DNA of 64,000 nt from an uncultured Flavobacteriaceae bacterium (GTDB lineage Bacteria; Bacteroidota; Bacteroidia; Flavobacteriales; Flavobacteriaceae). Made by a program: the position numbers and the translations under genes. This document shows positions 43,101 to 50,791 of this stretch, piece after piece; the stretch's first letter is position 1, and each line of letters starts with the position of its first letter. The notes under the pieces were generated by a model, which saw only the letters and a program-made list of their open reading frames with translations, searched no databases and was not told the DNA's origin. The DNA lies in NCBI GenBank assembly GCA_947493175.1, contig CANLQD010000001.1, positions 1,088,748 through 1,152,747 on the forward strand, read 5' to 3'.

Positions 43101-43423
43101 TGAATAGCCCACAGGTGATCGAAGCGTGTAGGGTACTTTCAGAAAACACTTGGAAAGAGACGAATTTTGAACCATCCGCTGCTATTGGCCGTGTCTTTTT
43201 TGCCTTGATCGGCCGTTCCCCGACTCCAACGGAACACAACATTCTCCTACGACAATATCAGGAAGAAAAAGCATATTTTACACAAACACCCTCGGAAACT
43301 AAAAAGTTCTTAAACGTGGGAGCCCGAAAACCCGACGCCAATTTACCCATGACCGAAGTAGCCGCATTATCCAGAGTCGCGAATACCGTATTGAATTCTA
43401 CCGAAGCCTACTATAAAAATTAA
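40154..43423 (+). CDS. planctomycete-type cytochrome c / DUF1549 / DUF1553 lipoprotein
   Basis: The 1089-residue protein begins with a lipoprotein signal (lipobox LIGC, Cys19). A planctomycete-type cytochrome region follows with one haem motif CFVCH (C52, C55, H56). Next come DUF1549 (about residues 165-370), a LamG/concanavalin-like domain (about 490-690, FTVSFWIKAPEQ and WHHYVWTYDGS) and DUF1553 (about 790-1070). It probably sits on the outer face of a membrane as a redox enzyme, often linked with sugar metabolism. The DUF1501 gene starts five bases later, the standard partner. The order is common in Planctomycetes and in marine Bacteroidota. Confidence 0.9.
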   Translation: MKKVHVFLTGLLAVLLIGCGVDKPKEVLLAESQLPEVIDFNYHIKPILSDRCFVCHGPDKQNQKADLRLDIADSAYAALKSGNGFAIKAGNLGKSEVYHRMVATDLDIVMPPPESNLKLSPLEIAYISRWIEQGSEYKPHWAFTKPEKKKVPDVGENWAINEIDRFIAATLEKKGIEQSPESRKEVLIRRLYFDLIGLPPSITEVERLMADDRPDYYERLVDSLLTLPAYGERMAAHWLDVARFADSEGYLDDFHHEFWPYRDWVIEAYNKNLPYDDFILWQVGGDQLPGATAEQRLATAFNRLHKQNSEGGVIPEEFRVEYVADRTNTVGTAFLGLTVACARCHDHKYDPISQKDYFELFSFFNSTVERGDGIFAYNAVENGNDIPNELSMNAGPVMPVPSDENVAQIYEFLQKEIDRKSSDLKKKVEKRTSFAADWIHSKPAVSTLEKVVDNATIVALDFEQSTNGISKDRAKGSKDARYFGHNFVPGKKGQALEYQEGQLIADGSRISFERMEPFTVSFWIKAPEQFDEARVFYNGNGRIQGYRGWEVVLDSSKLSFRLNHAHPYQSLDIRLKKALPLNEWHHYVWTYDGSSKAGGMKIFENGAPVEVDVLRDNLYRSAKPYTDKRATVYMHYQGLILGASHYDQHFVGGFIDDFKVLNKEAGHLVAHYLYDEQKGLQLFQQAIDNGTQAAKEFYALHLDKDLEAERKELQKLQLRELQTIDTVQEVMVMGDLDRERPTYILERGVYDAPGEQVTKDVPETILSWPDDLPRNRYGLGKWLIHEDHPLTARVAVNQLWYLIFGKGLVKTNGDFGNQGALPSHPELLDWLAVDFRENGWNVKRLVRQMVTSATYKQSSAVREDLQDIDPDNILLARSPRYRRSAEMVRDNILAASGLLKSGIGGKSVFPYQPEGLWSETISHPFFPDYEIDYENGLYRRSIYTFWKRNVPAPDMLVFDASNRSECQVQRQRSNTPLQAMVLLNSPQVIEACRVLSENTWKETNFEPSAAIGRVFFALIGRSPTPTEHNILLRQYQEEKAYFTQTPSETKKFLNVGARKPDANLPMTEVAALSRVANTVLNSTEAYYKN

Positions 43424-43428
43424 GGAAG

Positions 43429-44910
43429 ATGAATTACTCAAAAGAAATCAAACAAGCACAATACTTTCAAAACCGTCGGGAGTTTCTCAAGACCACCAGT
43501 CGGGGTTTGGGTAGTTTGGCATTGGGAAGTCTACTTTTTCCCGATGTTTTAAACGCAAACAAACGGCTTCCCTCAGGGCCCAAAATTTCAAATGGCGGGG
43601 GTGTTCTTTCACAGCTGCACCATACCCCAAAGGCTAAGCGGGTCATTTATCTCTTTCAAAGCGGTGGACCTAGTCAATTGGAACTCTTTGATTACAAACC
43701 CGAGTTGATCAAAAGATGGGGCGAAGAAATCCCTGATTCGGTTCGGAACGGGCAACGGGTTTCCGGTATGCTGGCGGCTCAGTCAAGTTTTCCGTTGGTA
43801 GGCTCCAAATTCAATTTTAAGCAACATGCGACCACAGGGGGGTATTTCAGTGAACTTATGCCCTATACTTCCGGTATTGCCGAAGATATTTGCATGATCA
43901 ACTCGATGCATACCGAAGCGATCAACCACGAACCGGCAGTGATTTTTATGCAAACCGGTTCCCAGCAAGTAGGCAGGCCCTGTATGGGTTCTTGGATGAG
44001 TTATGGTCTAGGGAGTTCGAACAGAAATCTACCATCGTTTGTAGTGTTGCTTTCACAAGGCAAGGACGATGCCCAGAGCCTGAACATGCAGGCTTGGAAC
44101 AGTGGCTTTCTACCCTCTCATCACCAGGGGGTGCAGTTCCGATCCGGTGCCGATCCCGTTTTATACCTCGGGAATCCTCCGGGAATCGACCGTAAAAGTC
44201 GAAGGAGGGAATTGGATTACCTAGCCGAACTGGAAGCCGAGCAAAAAAAGGCATGGGGCGACCCTGAAATCGATTCGAAGATCAGCCAATATGAAATGGC
44301 CTATCGAATGCAGACCAGTGTACCTGAGATTGCTGACCTCTCGGACGAACCCGACTACATTTTTGATCTATATGGAAAAGATGCGCATATACCCGGCACT
44401 TTTGCTTATAACTGCTTAATGGCACGGAGGCTAGCGGAACGCGATGTGAACTTTATCCAATTATACCACATGGGTTGGGATCAACATGGGAACCTACCCA
44501 GGGAAATCGTACAATTGGCCAAGTCTTCCGATCAGGCCTCCGCAGCATTGGTCAAGGATCTAAAGCAGCGCGGTCTCTTAGAAGATACCTTGGTCATCTG
44601 GGGGGGAGAATTCGGCCGCACCAGTTTTTCACAGGGGAAATTGACCAAAGACAATTATGGCAGGGACCATCATCCGAGATGCTACAGCACTTGGATGGCG
44701 GGTGCCGGAATCAAAGGAGGCGAGGTCTATGGAAAAACAGACGATTTTGGTTATAACATCGTTGAAAATCCCGTTCATGTGCATGATTTTCAGGCAACCA
44801 TGTTGCATCAATTGGGTATTGACCATGAGCGCTTTACGTTCAAGCATCAAGGTAGGCGGTACCGATTAACAGATGTACACGGCAAGGTGGTAAATGATAT
44901 TTTAGCCTAA
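43429..44910 (+). CDS. DUF1501 secreted sulfatase-like protein
   Basis: The 493-residue protein has an arginine-pair signal (NRREFLKTTSRGLGSLALGSLLF), suggesting Tat export, then a DUF1501 domain: VIYLFQSGGPSQLELFDYKP, SMHTEAINHEPA and the C-terminal WGGEFGRTSF ... RDHHPRCYSTWMAG. This fold is related to alkaline phosphatase/sulfatase enzymes, and the His/Asp motifs fit a metal site. It is the regular operon partner of DUF1549/DUF1553 proteins. The substrate is not known. Confidence 0.9.
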   Translation: MNYSKEIKQAQYFQNRREFLKTTSRGLGSLALGSLLFPDVLNANKRLPSGPKISNGGGVLSQLHHTPKAKRVIYLFQSGGPSQLELFDYKPELIKRWGEEIPDSVRNGQRVSGMLAAQSSFPLVGSKFNFKQHATTGGYFSELMPYTSGIAEDICMINSMHTEAINHEPAVIFMQTGSQQVGRPCMGSWMSYGLGSSNRNLPSFVVLLSQGKDDAQSLNMQAWNSGFLPSHHQGVQFRSGADPVLYLGNPPGIDRKSRRRELDYLAELEAEQKKAWGDPEIDSKISQYEMAYRMQTSVPEIADLSDEPDYIFDLYGKDAHIPGTFAYNCLMARRLAERDVNFIQLYHMGWDQHGNLPREIVQLAKSSDQASAALVKDLKQRGLLEDTLVIWGGEFGRTSFSQGKLTKDNYGRDHHPRCYSTWMAGAGIKGGEVYGKTDDFGYNIVENPVHVHDFQATMLHQLGIDHERFTFKHQGRRYRLTDVHGKVVNDILA

Positions 44911-44930
44911 CAAGAGACTACGAATCGGTA

Positions 44931-45221
44931 ATGAACTAGGTAGACATAAACTTCCAGGAAAGCTCACCAAGCGTATAACCTTTTTTCATCCCTCAGGAAA
45001 AAATACTATTTTCAAGCAACTTCGAGGCAGAAAAAGGCTTTCCTTTCAATCTTTACTTTATAGATATCGATGGGAAAAACCTGGAAAGGGTTACCCATGG
45101 AAAAACCTTTGATGCGTTTCCTGTTCTCTCTAACGATGGCAAATATTTGGCGTTTTCAAGCAATCGGAACAACGGAGGTACTAGGGACACGAATTTATTC
45201 ATAGCGGAGTGGCAGGAATAA
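44931..45221 (+). pseudogene. decayed C-terminus of a TolB/PD40-repeat protein
   Basis: Two reading frames together give a beta-propeller tail. One frame reads KRITFFHPSGK (to about 44999). The other, from the A-run at 44998-45003, reads KILFSSNFEAEKG, then LYFIDIDGKNLERVTHG, then LSNDGKYLAFSSNRNNGG, to the stop at 45219-45221. These are typical WD40-like PD40 repeats. The N-terminal part is absent and a one-base shift lies in the homopolymer, so this is a gene relic. It follows the DUF1501 gene, where such propeller proteins can be encoded. Confidence 0.7.
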
Positions 45222-45233
45222 TGTTCGGATTAT

Positions 45234-45266
45234 AGACCCCAAAGGTCTTGTAGACCTTTGGGGTCT
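45234..45266. repeat. perfect 14-base inverted repeat
   Basis: AGACCCCAAAGGTC (45234-45247) pairs perfectly with GACCTTTGGGGTCT (45253-45266) around TTGTA. There is no T-run. It may be a dispersed genomic hairpin or a bidirectional transcription barrier. Confidence 0.7.
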
Positions 45267-45293
45267 CACCGGCGAACGCTATATTTACCAGCG

Positions 45294-46037
45294 ATGACCC
45301 TTCCCTACGAACCAATACTGTTCGGTATAAAAATAAATATGCACTTGGTGCTAGAGTATCTGGCATTTTTTGTTGCCTTTCGCTATTACCTATTCACCCG
45401 AAAGCGGAGCGAGGATACCATATCGACCAACAATCGACTTTCTATTATCATCGGGGCTATTTTTGGAGCGTTAATGCTTTCCAGGGTAGTTGCTTTTTTG
45501 GAAAATCCACCACTGCATCTCGAGCAGGGTTGGATTGCGTTGTTCAACAATAAAACCATTATGGGTGGGCTTTTTGGCGGGCTCCTTGGGGTAGAACTCG
45601 CCAAAAAAATCATTGGCGAAAAGCAATCTTCGGGCGATTTATTCACGCTTCCGATTATCCTAGGCATCCTCATTGGCCGTATTGGATGCTTTTTAGCCGG
45701 AGTCAAGGAATTCACCTATGGCAAACAAACCACCTCTTTTTTAGGAATGGATTTGGGAGATGGCCTCCTGCGCCATCCCATCACATTGTATGAAATTGCC
45801 TTTTTAGTACTGCTATTTGGATGTATAAAAGTTTTACAAATACAGGAGAATCGATTTCAAGATGGTTCCTATTTTAAGCTTTTTATGATCGCATACTTCT
45901 CATTTCGTTTCTTCATTGAATTCTTGAAGCCCAACACCTTTTTCTTTTTGGGGCTGAGCAGCATTCAAATATTATGCTTATTTTGTTTAGGCTATTACTA
46001 TAGAACTATTCGAAGCGCATTGCGATACCGTTTCTAA
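45294..46037 (+). CDS. Lgt-like prolipoprotein diacylglyceryl transferase homologue
   Basis: The 247-residue integral membrane protein has about seven helices and the Lgt family layout. The signature region reads GILIGRIGCFLAGVKEFTYG, where true Lgt has GRxGNF: the conserved Asn is Cys here. Real Lgt attaches diacylglycerol to lipobox cysteines. This divergent copy may use a different lipid or acceptor. I chose ATG 45294; an upstream TTG frame starts inside the hairpin. The radical SAM gene begins 81 bases downstream in the same direction, suggesting a shared lipid pathway. Confidence 0.75.
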   Translation: MTLPYEPILFGIKINMHLVLEYLAFFVAFRYYLFTRKRSEDTISTNNRLSIIIGAIFGALMLSRVVAFLENPPLHLEQGWIALFNNKTIMGGLFGGLLGVELAKKIIGEKQSSGDLFTLPIILGILIGRIGCFLAGVKEFTYGKQTTSFLGMDLGDGLLRHPITLYEIAFLVLLFGCIKVLQIQENRFQDGSYFKLFMIAYFSFRFFIEFLKPNTFFFLGLSSIQILCLFCLGYYYRTIRSALRYRF

Positions 46038-46118
46038 TGTTAAACCGTATATGGGGGCGAATGATAGATTTTTGTGTTTTATTTTGATGGAGTAATTTAA
46101 CATTTGAAATGGTAATAT

Positions 46119-47513
46119 ATGCCTGAAAGAAATTACACTTATTATGATTTTACCTTGAGCCTTTGCCCCGATTGTCTGCGCCGTGTAGATGCCAAGATCA
46201 TCTTCGAGAACAATAAGGTTTACATGCTAAAGAACTGCAGGGAACACGGCAGGAGCAAAGTGTTGATTGCAGACGATATCGAATATTATAAAAACATACG
46301 CAATTATAATAAGGCATCTGAATATCCGAAAACATTCAATACAAAAACCCATTACGGCTGCCCTTATGACTGTGGCCTTTGTCCCGACCACGAACAGCAT
46401 TCCTGCCTTACCGTGGTAGAGGTGACCGATCGCTGTAACCTTACCTGCCCCACTTGTTATGCCGGTTCATCTCCCACCTATGGAAGGCATCGTACCCTCC
46501 CCGAAATCAAAAAGATGCTCGATGCCATTGTACGTAATGAAGGAGAACCCGACGTGGTCCAGATCAGTGGAGGGGAACCGACCATTCATCCACAGTTTTT
46601 TGAGATTTTAGATTACGCTAAGACCCTGCCCATTCGGCATCTCATGGTGAATACCAACGGGATTAAAATAGCCAAGGAGTTCGCTTTTGCTGAGCGGTTG
46701 GCGACCTATGCGCCCGATTTTGAAATCTACCTACAATTCGATTCCTTGGATAACCAAGTGCTGCAAACCTTGCGTGGAGCCGATTTGGGCGAGATGCGTT
46801 TACAGGCCTTGAAACATTTGAACCGACTCAATTTATCAACGACCTTGGTGGTAACCTTACAAAAGGGGTTGAATGACCATGAGATGGGGAAAACCATCGA
46901 TTTTGCGCTACAACAAAAATGTGTTCGTGGTGTCACGTTTCAACCTACTCAGATTGCAGGCCGTTTAGAGAACTTTGAGGTAGATGAAAATAGGATTACC
47001 CTCACCGAGGTTCGCAGGAAAATTTTGGAGCAGTCCCCCATCTTTGAAGCAGATGATTTGATTCCCGTGCCTTGCAATCCAGATGCGCTGGTCATGGCAT
47101 ATGCTTTAAAATTAGGAGACGAAGTGAGTCCGTTAACCCGTTATATCAATCCTGATGACCTATTGAATGAGGGTAAGAACACCATCATCTATGAACAAGA
47201 TCAAGAGTTACATGGCAAAATGATCGAACTGTTCAGTACTGGGAACTCGGTGGAGAAAGCTTCGGAGAATTTGAAAAGTATTATGTGCTGTTTACCAGAA
47301 ATCGATGCGCCCGAATTGGGATACGATAACCTGTTCCGCATTATCATCATGCAGTTCATCGATGCGCATAATTTTGATGTTCGGGCCATCAAAAAATCCT
47401 GTGTTCATATTGTGAACAAGGACTATCAAATTATTCCGTTTGAGACCATGAATTTATTTTATAGGGATGAAAAGGTCAATTATTTAAAACACCTTCAAGA
47501 CGAAGTCATATGA
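46119..47513 (+). CDS. radical SAM protein of the Tes/MJ0619 kind
   Basis: The 464-residue enzyme has the radical SAM cluster C106-x3-C110-x2-C113 (CNLTCPTCYAG) and the SAM-binding VQISGGEPTIH. Extra cysteine sets precede it: CPDC near residue 17 and CPYDCGLCPDH near 85-95, which match the layout of the archaeal tetraether-lipid synthase group (MJ0619/Tes). In that family, carbon-carbon bonds are formed between lipid tails. A further Cys-rich segment (IMCCLPE) is in the C-terminal region. It lies beside an Lgt-like lipid enzyme, which fits lipid modification, but bacterial substrates of this branch are not established. The next small gene overlaps its stop by four bases. Confidence 0.8.
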   Translation: MPERNYTYYDFTLSLCPDCLRRVDAKIIFENNKVYMLKNCREHGRSKVLIADDIEYYKNIRNYNKASEYPKTFNTKTHYGCPYDCGLCPDHEQHSCLTVVEVTDRCNLTCPTCYAGSSPTYGRHRTLPEIKKMLDAIVRNEGEPDVVQISGGEPTIHPQFFEILDYAKTLPIRHLMVNTNGIKIAKEFAFAERLATYAPDFEIYLQFDSLDNQVLQTLRGADLGEMRLQALKHLNRLNLSTTLVVTLQKGLNDHEMGKTIDFALQQKCVRGVTFQPTQIAGRLENFEVDENRITLTEVRRKILEQSPIFEADDLIPVPCNPDALVMAYALKLGDEVSPLTRYINPDDLLNEGKNTIIYEQDQELHGKMIELFSTGNSVEKASENLKSIMCCLPEIDAPELGYDNLFRIIIMQFIDAHNFDVRAIKKSCVHIVNKDYQIIPFETMNLFYRDEKVNYLKHLQDEVI

Positions 47514-47695
47514 CCGGTATTCTTTTGTTAATGTTTGGGCCGGCTGTTGTTTTTTTTGCAATTGCAATTATTGGCTTGGTACAGAAAAACAAAAAGATGG
47601 CGAAAGTTTTTTTTATACTCACTGGGGTTTATTTGTTGATCAGTCTAGGGATTTGTGGTATAATGCTTTCGAGCTTTTCACTGGACACCAAATAA
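47510..47695 (+). CDS. tiny two-helix membrane protein, copy 1
   Basis: The 61-residue protein has two membrane helices (GILLLMFGPAVVFFAIAII and FFILTGVYLLISLGICGIML) joined by a short basic loop (QKNKKMAK). It starts in an ATGA overlap with the radical SAM stop, so it is coupled to that enzyme. Two related frames follow in tandem. Function is unknown; it may be a membrane partner or subunit of the radical SAM/Lgt-like pair. Confidence 0.7.
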   Translation: MTGILLLMFGPAVVFFAIAIIGLVQKNKKMAKVFFILTGVYLLISLGICGIMLSSFSLDTK

Positions 47696-47704
47696 TCAAA
47701 TACT

Positions 47705-47904
47705 ATGCGAATCTGCCCTCCTTTAGAACTATATATTAGCGATGCTGCCTTTGTAGGCTTTCTAATGTGTGGGCCTGCCATCCTATTTCTTTTGATCGGC
47801 CTGATTCTTTTATTAAAAAAAGAAAAAAAACAGCAAAGACGATGTTGATTATTTCGGGAATCTGTTTGCTGGTGGCACTCGGCCTATGCAGTGTTGGGAT
47901 GTAA
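47705..47904 (+). pseudogene. tiny two-helix membrane protein, copy 2, frameshifted
   Basis: From ATG 47705 one frame gives the first helix, CGPAILFLLIGLILLLKK, and stops at 47848. The next frame supplies the matching second half, AKTMLIISGICLLVALGLC, ending at 47904. The break falls in long A-runs (about 47815-47830). The pieces align with copies 1 and 3 (GPA ... KK.AK ... G.YLL.SLGIC). It is a paralogue broken by a homopolymer slip, or expressed by programmed slippage. Confidence 0.65.
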
Positions 47905-47960
47905 GGTGTTTTTTAAAGAAGCGTAAAAACGACTCTTTGTTCAATCTGAAATTACAATCT

Positions 47961-48173
47961 ATGAATCATATAATTCCTTTAGAAGTAGGCAACCTCGACG
48001 GATTGATATTCATCATTTTTCTGGTAATGTTCGGACCCGCTTTGTTATTATTGATTATAGGGTTGATGATTCGAAAAAAGAACAAAAAAGCCGCGAAGGT
48101 ATTTTACATACTTGCCGGTATCTATTTATTGGTAAGCCTTGGTATTTGCGGAGGAATAATGGGAGGTTACTAG
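47961..48173 (+). CDS. tiny two-helix membrane protein, copy 3
   Basis: The 70-residue protein (ATG 47961; an earlier in-frame ATG at 47886 lies in the previous copy's tail) has the same plan as copy 1: helix IFLVMFGPALLLLIIGLMI, loop RKKNKKAAK, helix VFYILAGIYLLVSLGICGGIM. It has an N-terminal extension of about 15 residues. It closes the row and converges with the outer-membrane receptor gene. Confidence 0.65.
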   Translation: MNHIIPLEVGNLDGLIFIIFLVMFGPALLLLIIGLMIRKKNKKAAKVFYILAGIYLLVSLGICGGIMGGY

Positions 48174-48195
48174 TAGAACGAAACAGGCCATAGAC

Positions 48196-50613
48196 CTAAA
48201 TTCGATTACGTTCGTCGACTCGTTTCGATTTCTTGTTGTCTCGAATACCCACATTTCCGAATCGGTATCGAAATCCGAAGGTAAACAAGCGATTCTCTGG
48301 CCGAAACGAAGAAGTATTGTTCTGGTTCAAGAATACCCTGGTATTAAATAGATTGCCTTGATTAAAAATATCGGCAACTCCCATAGAAATGCTGGCCCTT
48401 TTATTCCAAAGTGTCTTTCTAAAACTAATACTAAGTTCGTTGTAAGAATCCTGTCTTGAATTGCCGACCACCAGCGGAGCGTAATACACAAAATCTACAT
48501 CGGCTGTTAGACTGCGATCTGGCAACAATAAGAAACCTTGGCTGGTTCTCAGGAACATAGTCCATAAACCATTGTCAAGTACCTGTCCTGTATCGAGATC
48601 CCGAAACTGATTTTCTAAATAGTACCCAGAGAGCAAGAAATAGCAGTTCCAACGGTTGGTAATATCCTTGTTAATGCTCACATCGGCCCCATAGGAAATA
48701 TCACGTACAATGTTCGCACTTATAAATCGAAGTAGATTGGCTTCGTTATCCTGAAAGACTTGGCTTCGGTATTGATTCTTTTGATTTTTGTAAAAGACCT
48801 CAAAGGAATAGTTTCGGTCAAAAGTATAACCCATAGCAACATAATTCCTAGTTGCCGGCAACAAATTGGGATTGCCCTCTATAACCGAATTGTTGCTTTG
48901 GAAATATTGGAAAGGATTGATGCTGTTGTATCGCGGGCGATTAATTCTTCGATAATAGTACAACGTATAGGCATGTTTTTTGCTTGGGGCATAATTCAAT
49001 GAAACCGAAGGAAACAATTCCAAATAGTCATTTTCCGTTTTTTCGGGATCGGTATCCAAATCACCTAAGGTTTCCGTATATTCGGCCCTGAGGCCTGTTT
49101 TCAGTCTCCAGTTTTGCCATTTTCCGTTCAGGCTTAGGTAGCCGGCGTAAATTGCTTCGTCATAATCGAACCTTCCCGCCTCGGTAGGATTGATTCCGGG
49201 TTGATTACGATCAAACCCTTCTTGTGAAATAGTACTTCTTGAGTCGATTCCGGCATATCGTAGGCCAGTTTCGAACTGTGAGGATTCTCCTAAAGGCGAT
49301 TCATAATCTATCTGAAAACTAAACAAATCGATACGCTGTTCAGATTCGGTAGTAAAGTCGTTTTCCCCTGTAAGGTTTCCACCCAAATCCTGAAAATCGG
49401 TCTCCAGCGCTTGGTCTCTATTTGAATCATAATAGGTATAGTGGGCATTTACGGAAAGCTCCGCTCCTTCTTTTTTCATTTGATGTACCCAATCAAAATA
49501 AACGGAACTATTCAAACGATCCTCGTCCGAATCGTTCAGGGTTACAAAACTACTGAGCAAATTTCCCTCCGGATCATCGATCAAGGTCTCCGAATCGTAA
49601 AAACGATTTACCTTGGGAAGGTACGAGTTAATACTAGAGAGCCCTATTCTATTGTTATCATTGATCTGCACATCAAAAAATACACTTAAGTTGTGCCGAT
49701 TCTGTCTCCGAAACTGCTCTTGCTCGGCGGTCCACACGGTTGCAATTTGGTCGCCCTCGAGAAAACTGGCAATATCGGTATACCGCGTTAAGTTTTTGGT
49801 ATCGCTGAAGCTATAATTTACTGAAAAGTCAGTTTTTTTACCTTTAAAATAATGATCGGTTCCCAATGTGTGTTTTGGAAAAACTCCTTGTGTATACCGA
49901 TTGAAAATAGCTCCATTATAACCTGAAACCAGGTTTTTGTTCATTTTAATATTGATCAGTAATCCCCCCTCCGCACTATATCTAGCAGGCGGGTTTGTAA
50001 TCACCTCGATCGACTCGACATTGCTGGCCGATGTTCCCGATAACAGATTAATAATATCTTGCTGTGGCAGGTTTACCAGGCGATCATTAATCATAACCCC
50101 GACATTCTTACTGCCCTTTACTGTTATTTCATTTTGAATGATTACGACAGATGGCGTGCGCTTCAATACTTCCCAGATGTCGGCATCTGCTAAAGAGGTG
50201 TTGGCAATGGAAAAAACCAAACGATCTACTTTCTGCTCAAAACGTGGCTGTTGGGAAACCACCACTACCTCTTCCAGTTCCTGATTTTCTTTTAGTACGA
50301 TCAAAAATTCATCTACATCCTTTGCCAGTTCCAAAATTTCCGGCTCAGACTCGTTTTCGATATAGCTTGCCTTGATATAGTAACTGCCTTTTGCAATATT
50401 AGCGATACTAAAGAACCCTTTGTCATTCGCCGAAGCTCCTTTGATCAGTGTGGTATAGGTACTATCTAGAAGAAATACGTTAGCATAGGCAATAGGAATG
50501 CCTTCCTCATTCGTGACCCTTCCCGCTATTCGATATTCTTGTGAGAACAAGCTAAACCCGAAGAACGCAAAAACCAAAAGAAATACCACAAAATTCTTCA
50601 CAAGACTGTCCAA
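48196..50613 (-). CDS. TonB-dependent-receptor-like outer membrane beta-barrel protein
   Basis: The 805-residue protein has a signal peptide (about residues 1-25, ending SLFSQ), a carboxypeptidase-regulatory-like beta sandwich (about 27-115), a plug-like domain (about 125-225, KRTPSVVIIQNEITVKG and NVESIEVITNPPARY) and a large OMP beta-barrel (OMP_b-brl_3 type) to the C-terminus. It ends FGFRYRFG plus a short basic tail, typical of barrels of this family. No SusD partner or TonB gene is adjacent. Ligand unknown. Confidence 0.88.
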   Translation of the reverse strand: MDSLVKNFVVFLLVFAFFGFSLFSQEYRIAGRVTNEEGIPIAYANVFLLDSTYTTLIKGASANDKGFFSIANIAKGSYYIKASYIENESEPEILELAKDVDEFLIVLKENQELEEVVVVSQQPRFEQKVDRLVFSIANTSLADADIWEVLKRTPSVVIIQNEITVKGSKNVGVMINDRLVNLPQQDIINLLSGTSASNVESIEVITNPPARYSAEGGLLINIKMNKNLVSGYNGAIFNRYTQGVFPKHTLGTDHYFKGKKTDFSVNYSFSDTKNLTRYTDIASFLEGDQIATVWTAEQEQFRRQNRHNLSVFFDVQINDNNRIGLSSINSYLPKVNRFYDSETLIDDPEGNLLSSFVTLNDSDEDRLNSSVYFDWVHQMKKEGAELSVNAHYTYYDSNRDQALETDFQDLGGNLTGENDFTTESEQRIDLFSFQIDYESPLGESSQFETGLRYAGIDSRSTISQEGFDRNQPGINPTEAGRFDYDEAIYAGYLSLNGKWQNWRLKTGLRAEYTETLGDLDTDPEKTENDYLELFPSVSLNYAPSKKHAYTLYYYRRINRPRYNSINPFQYFQSNNSVIEGNPNLLPATRNYVAMGYTFDRNYSFEVFYKNQKNQYRSQVFQDNEANLLRFISANIVRDISYGADVSINKDITNRWNCYFLLSGYYLENQFRDLDTGQVLDNGLWTMFLRTSQGFLLLPDRSLTADVDFVYYAPLVVGNSRQDSYNELSISFRKTLWNKRASISMGVADIFNQGNLFNTRVFLNQNNTSSFRPENRLFTFGFRYRFGNVGIRDNKKSKRVDERNRI

Positions 50614-50743
50614 TAGAGTGGCAAAACTAACATAATTAATCTGTAATTACTTACAAATTATGTGCGCTTTGTCGAAAATGTGCAATTTTATTTCGTATTT
50701 GATATAATTGTATAGGCCTGTCGATACCCTTTGGATTTTGGCT

Positions 50744-50751
50744 TATCTTTG
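50744..50751 (+). promoter_or_regulatory. -7 box upstream of lepA
   Basis: TATCTTTG matches TAnnTTTG and lies 40 bases before the lepA ATG, leaving a leader of about 33 bases. The upstream -33 element is not clear. Confidence 0.45.
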
Positions 50752-50791
50752 CCAACGCTCCTGAAACATTGTTTCTTGAAGAAGAGAATTT

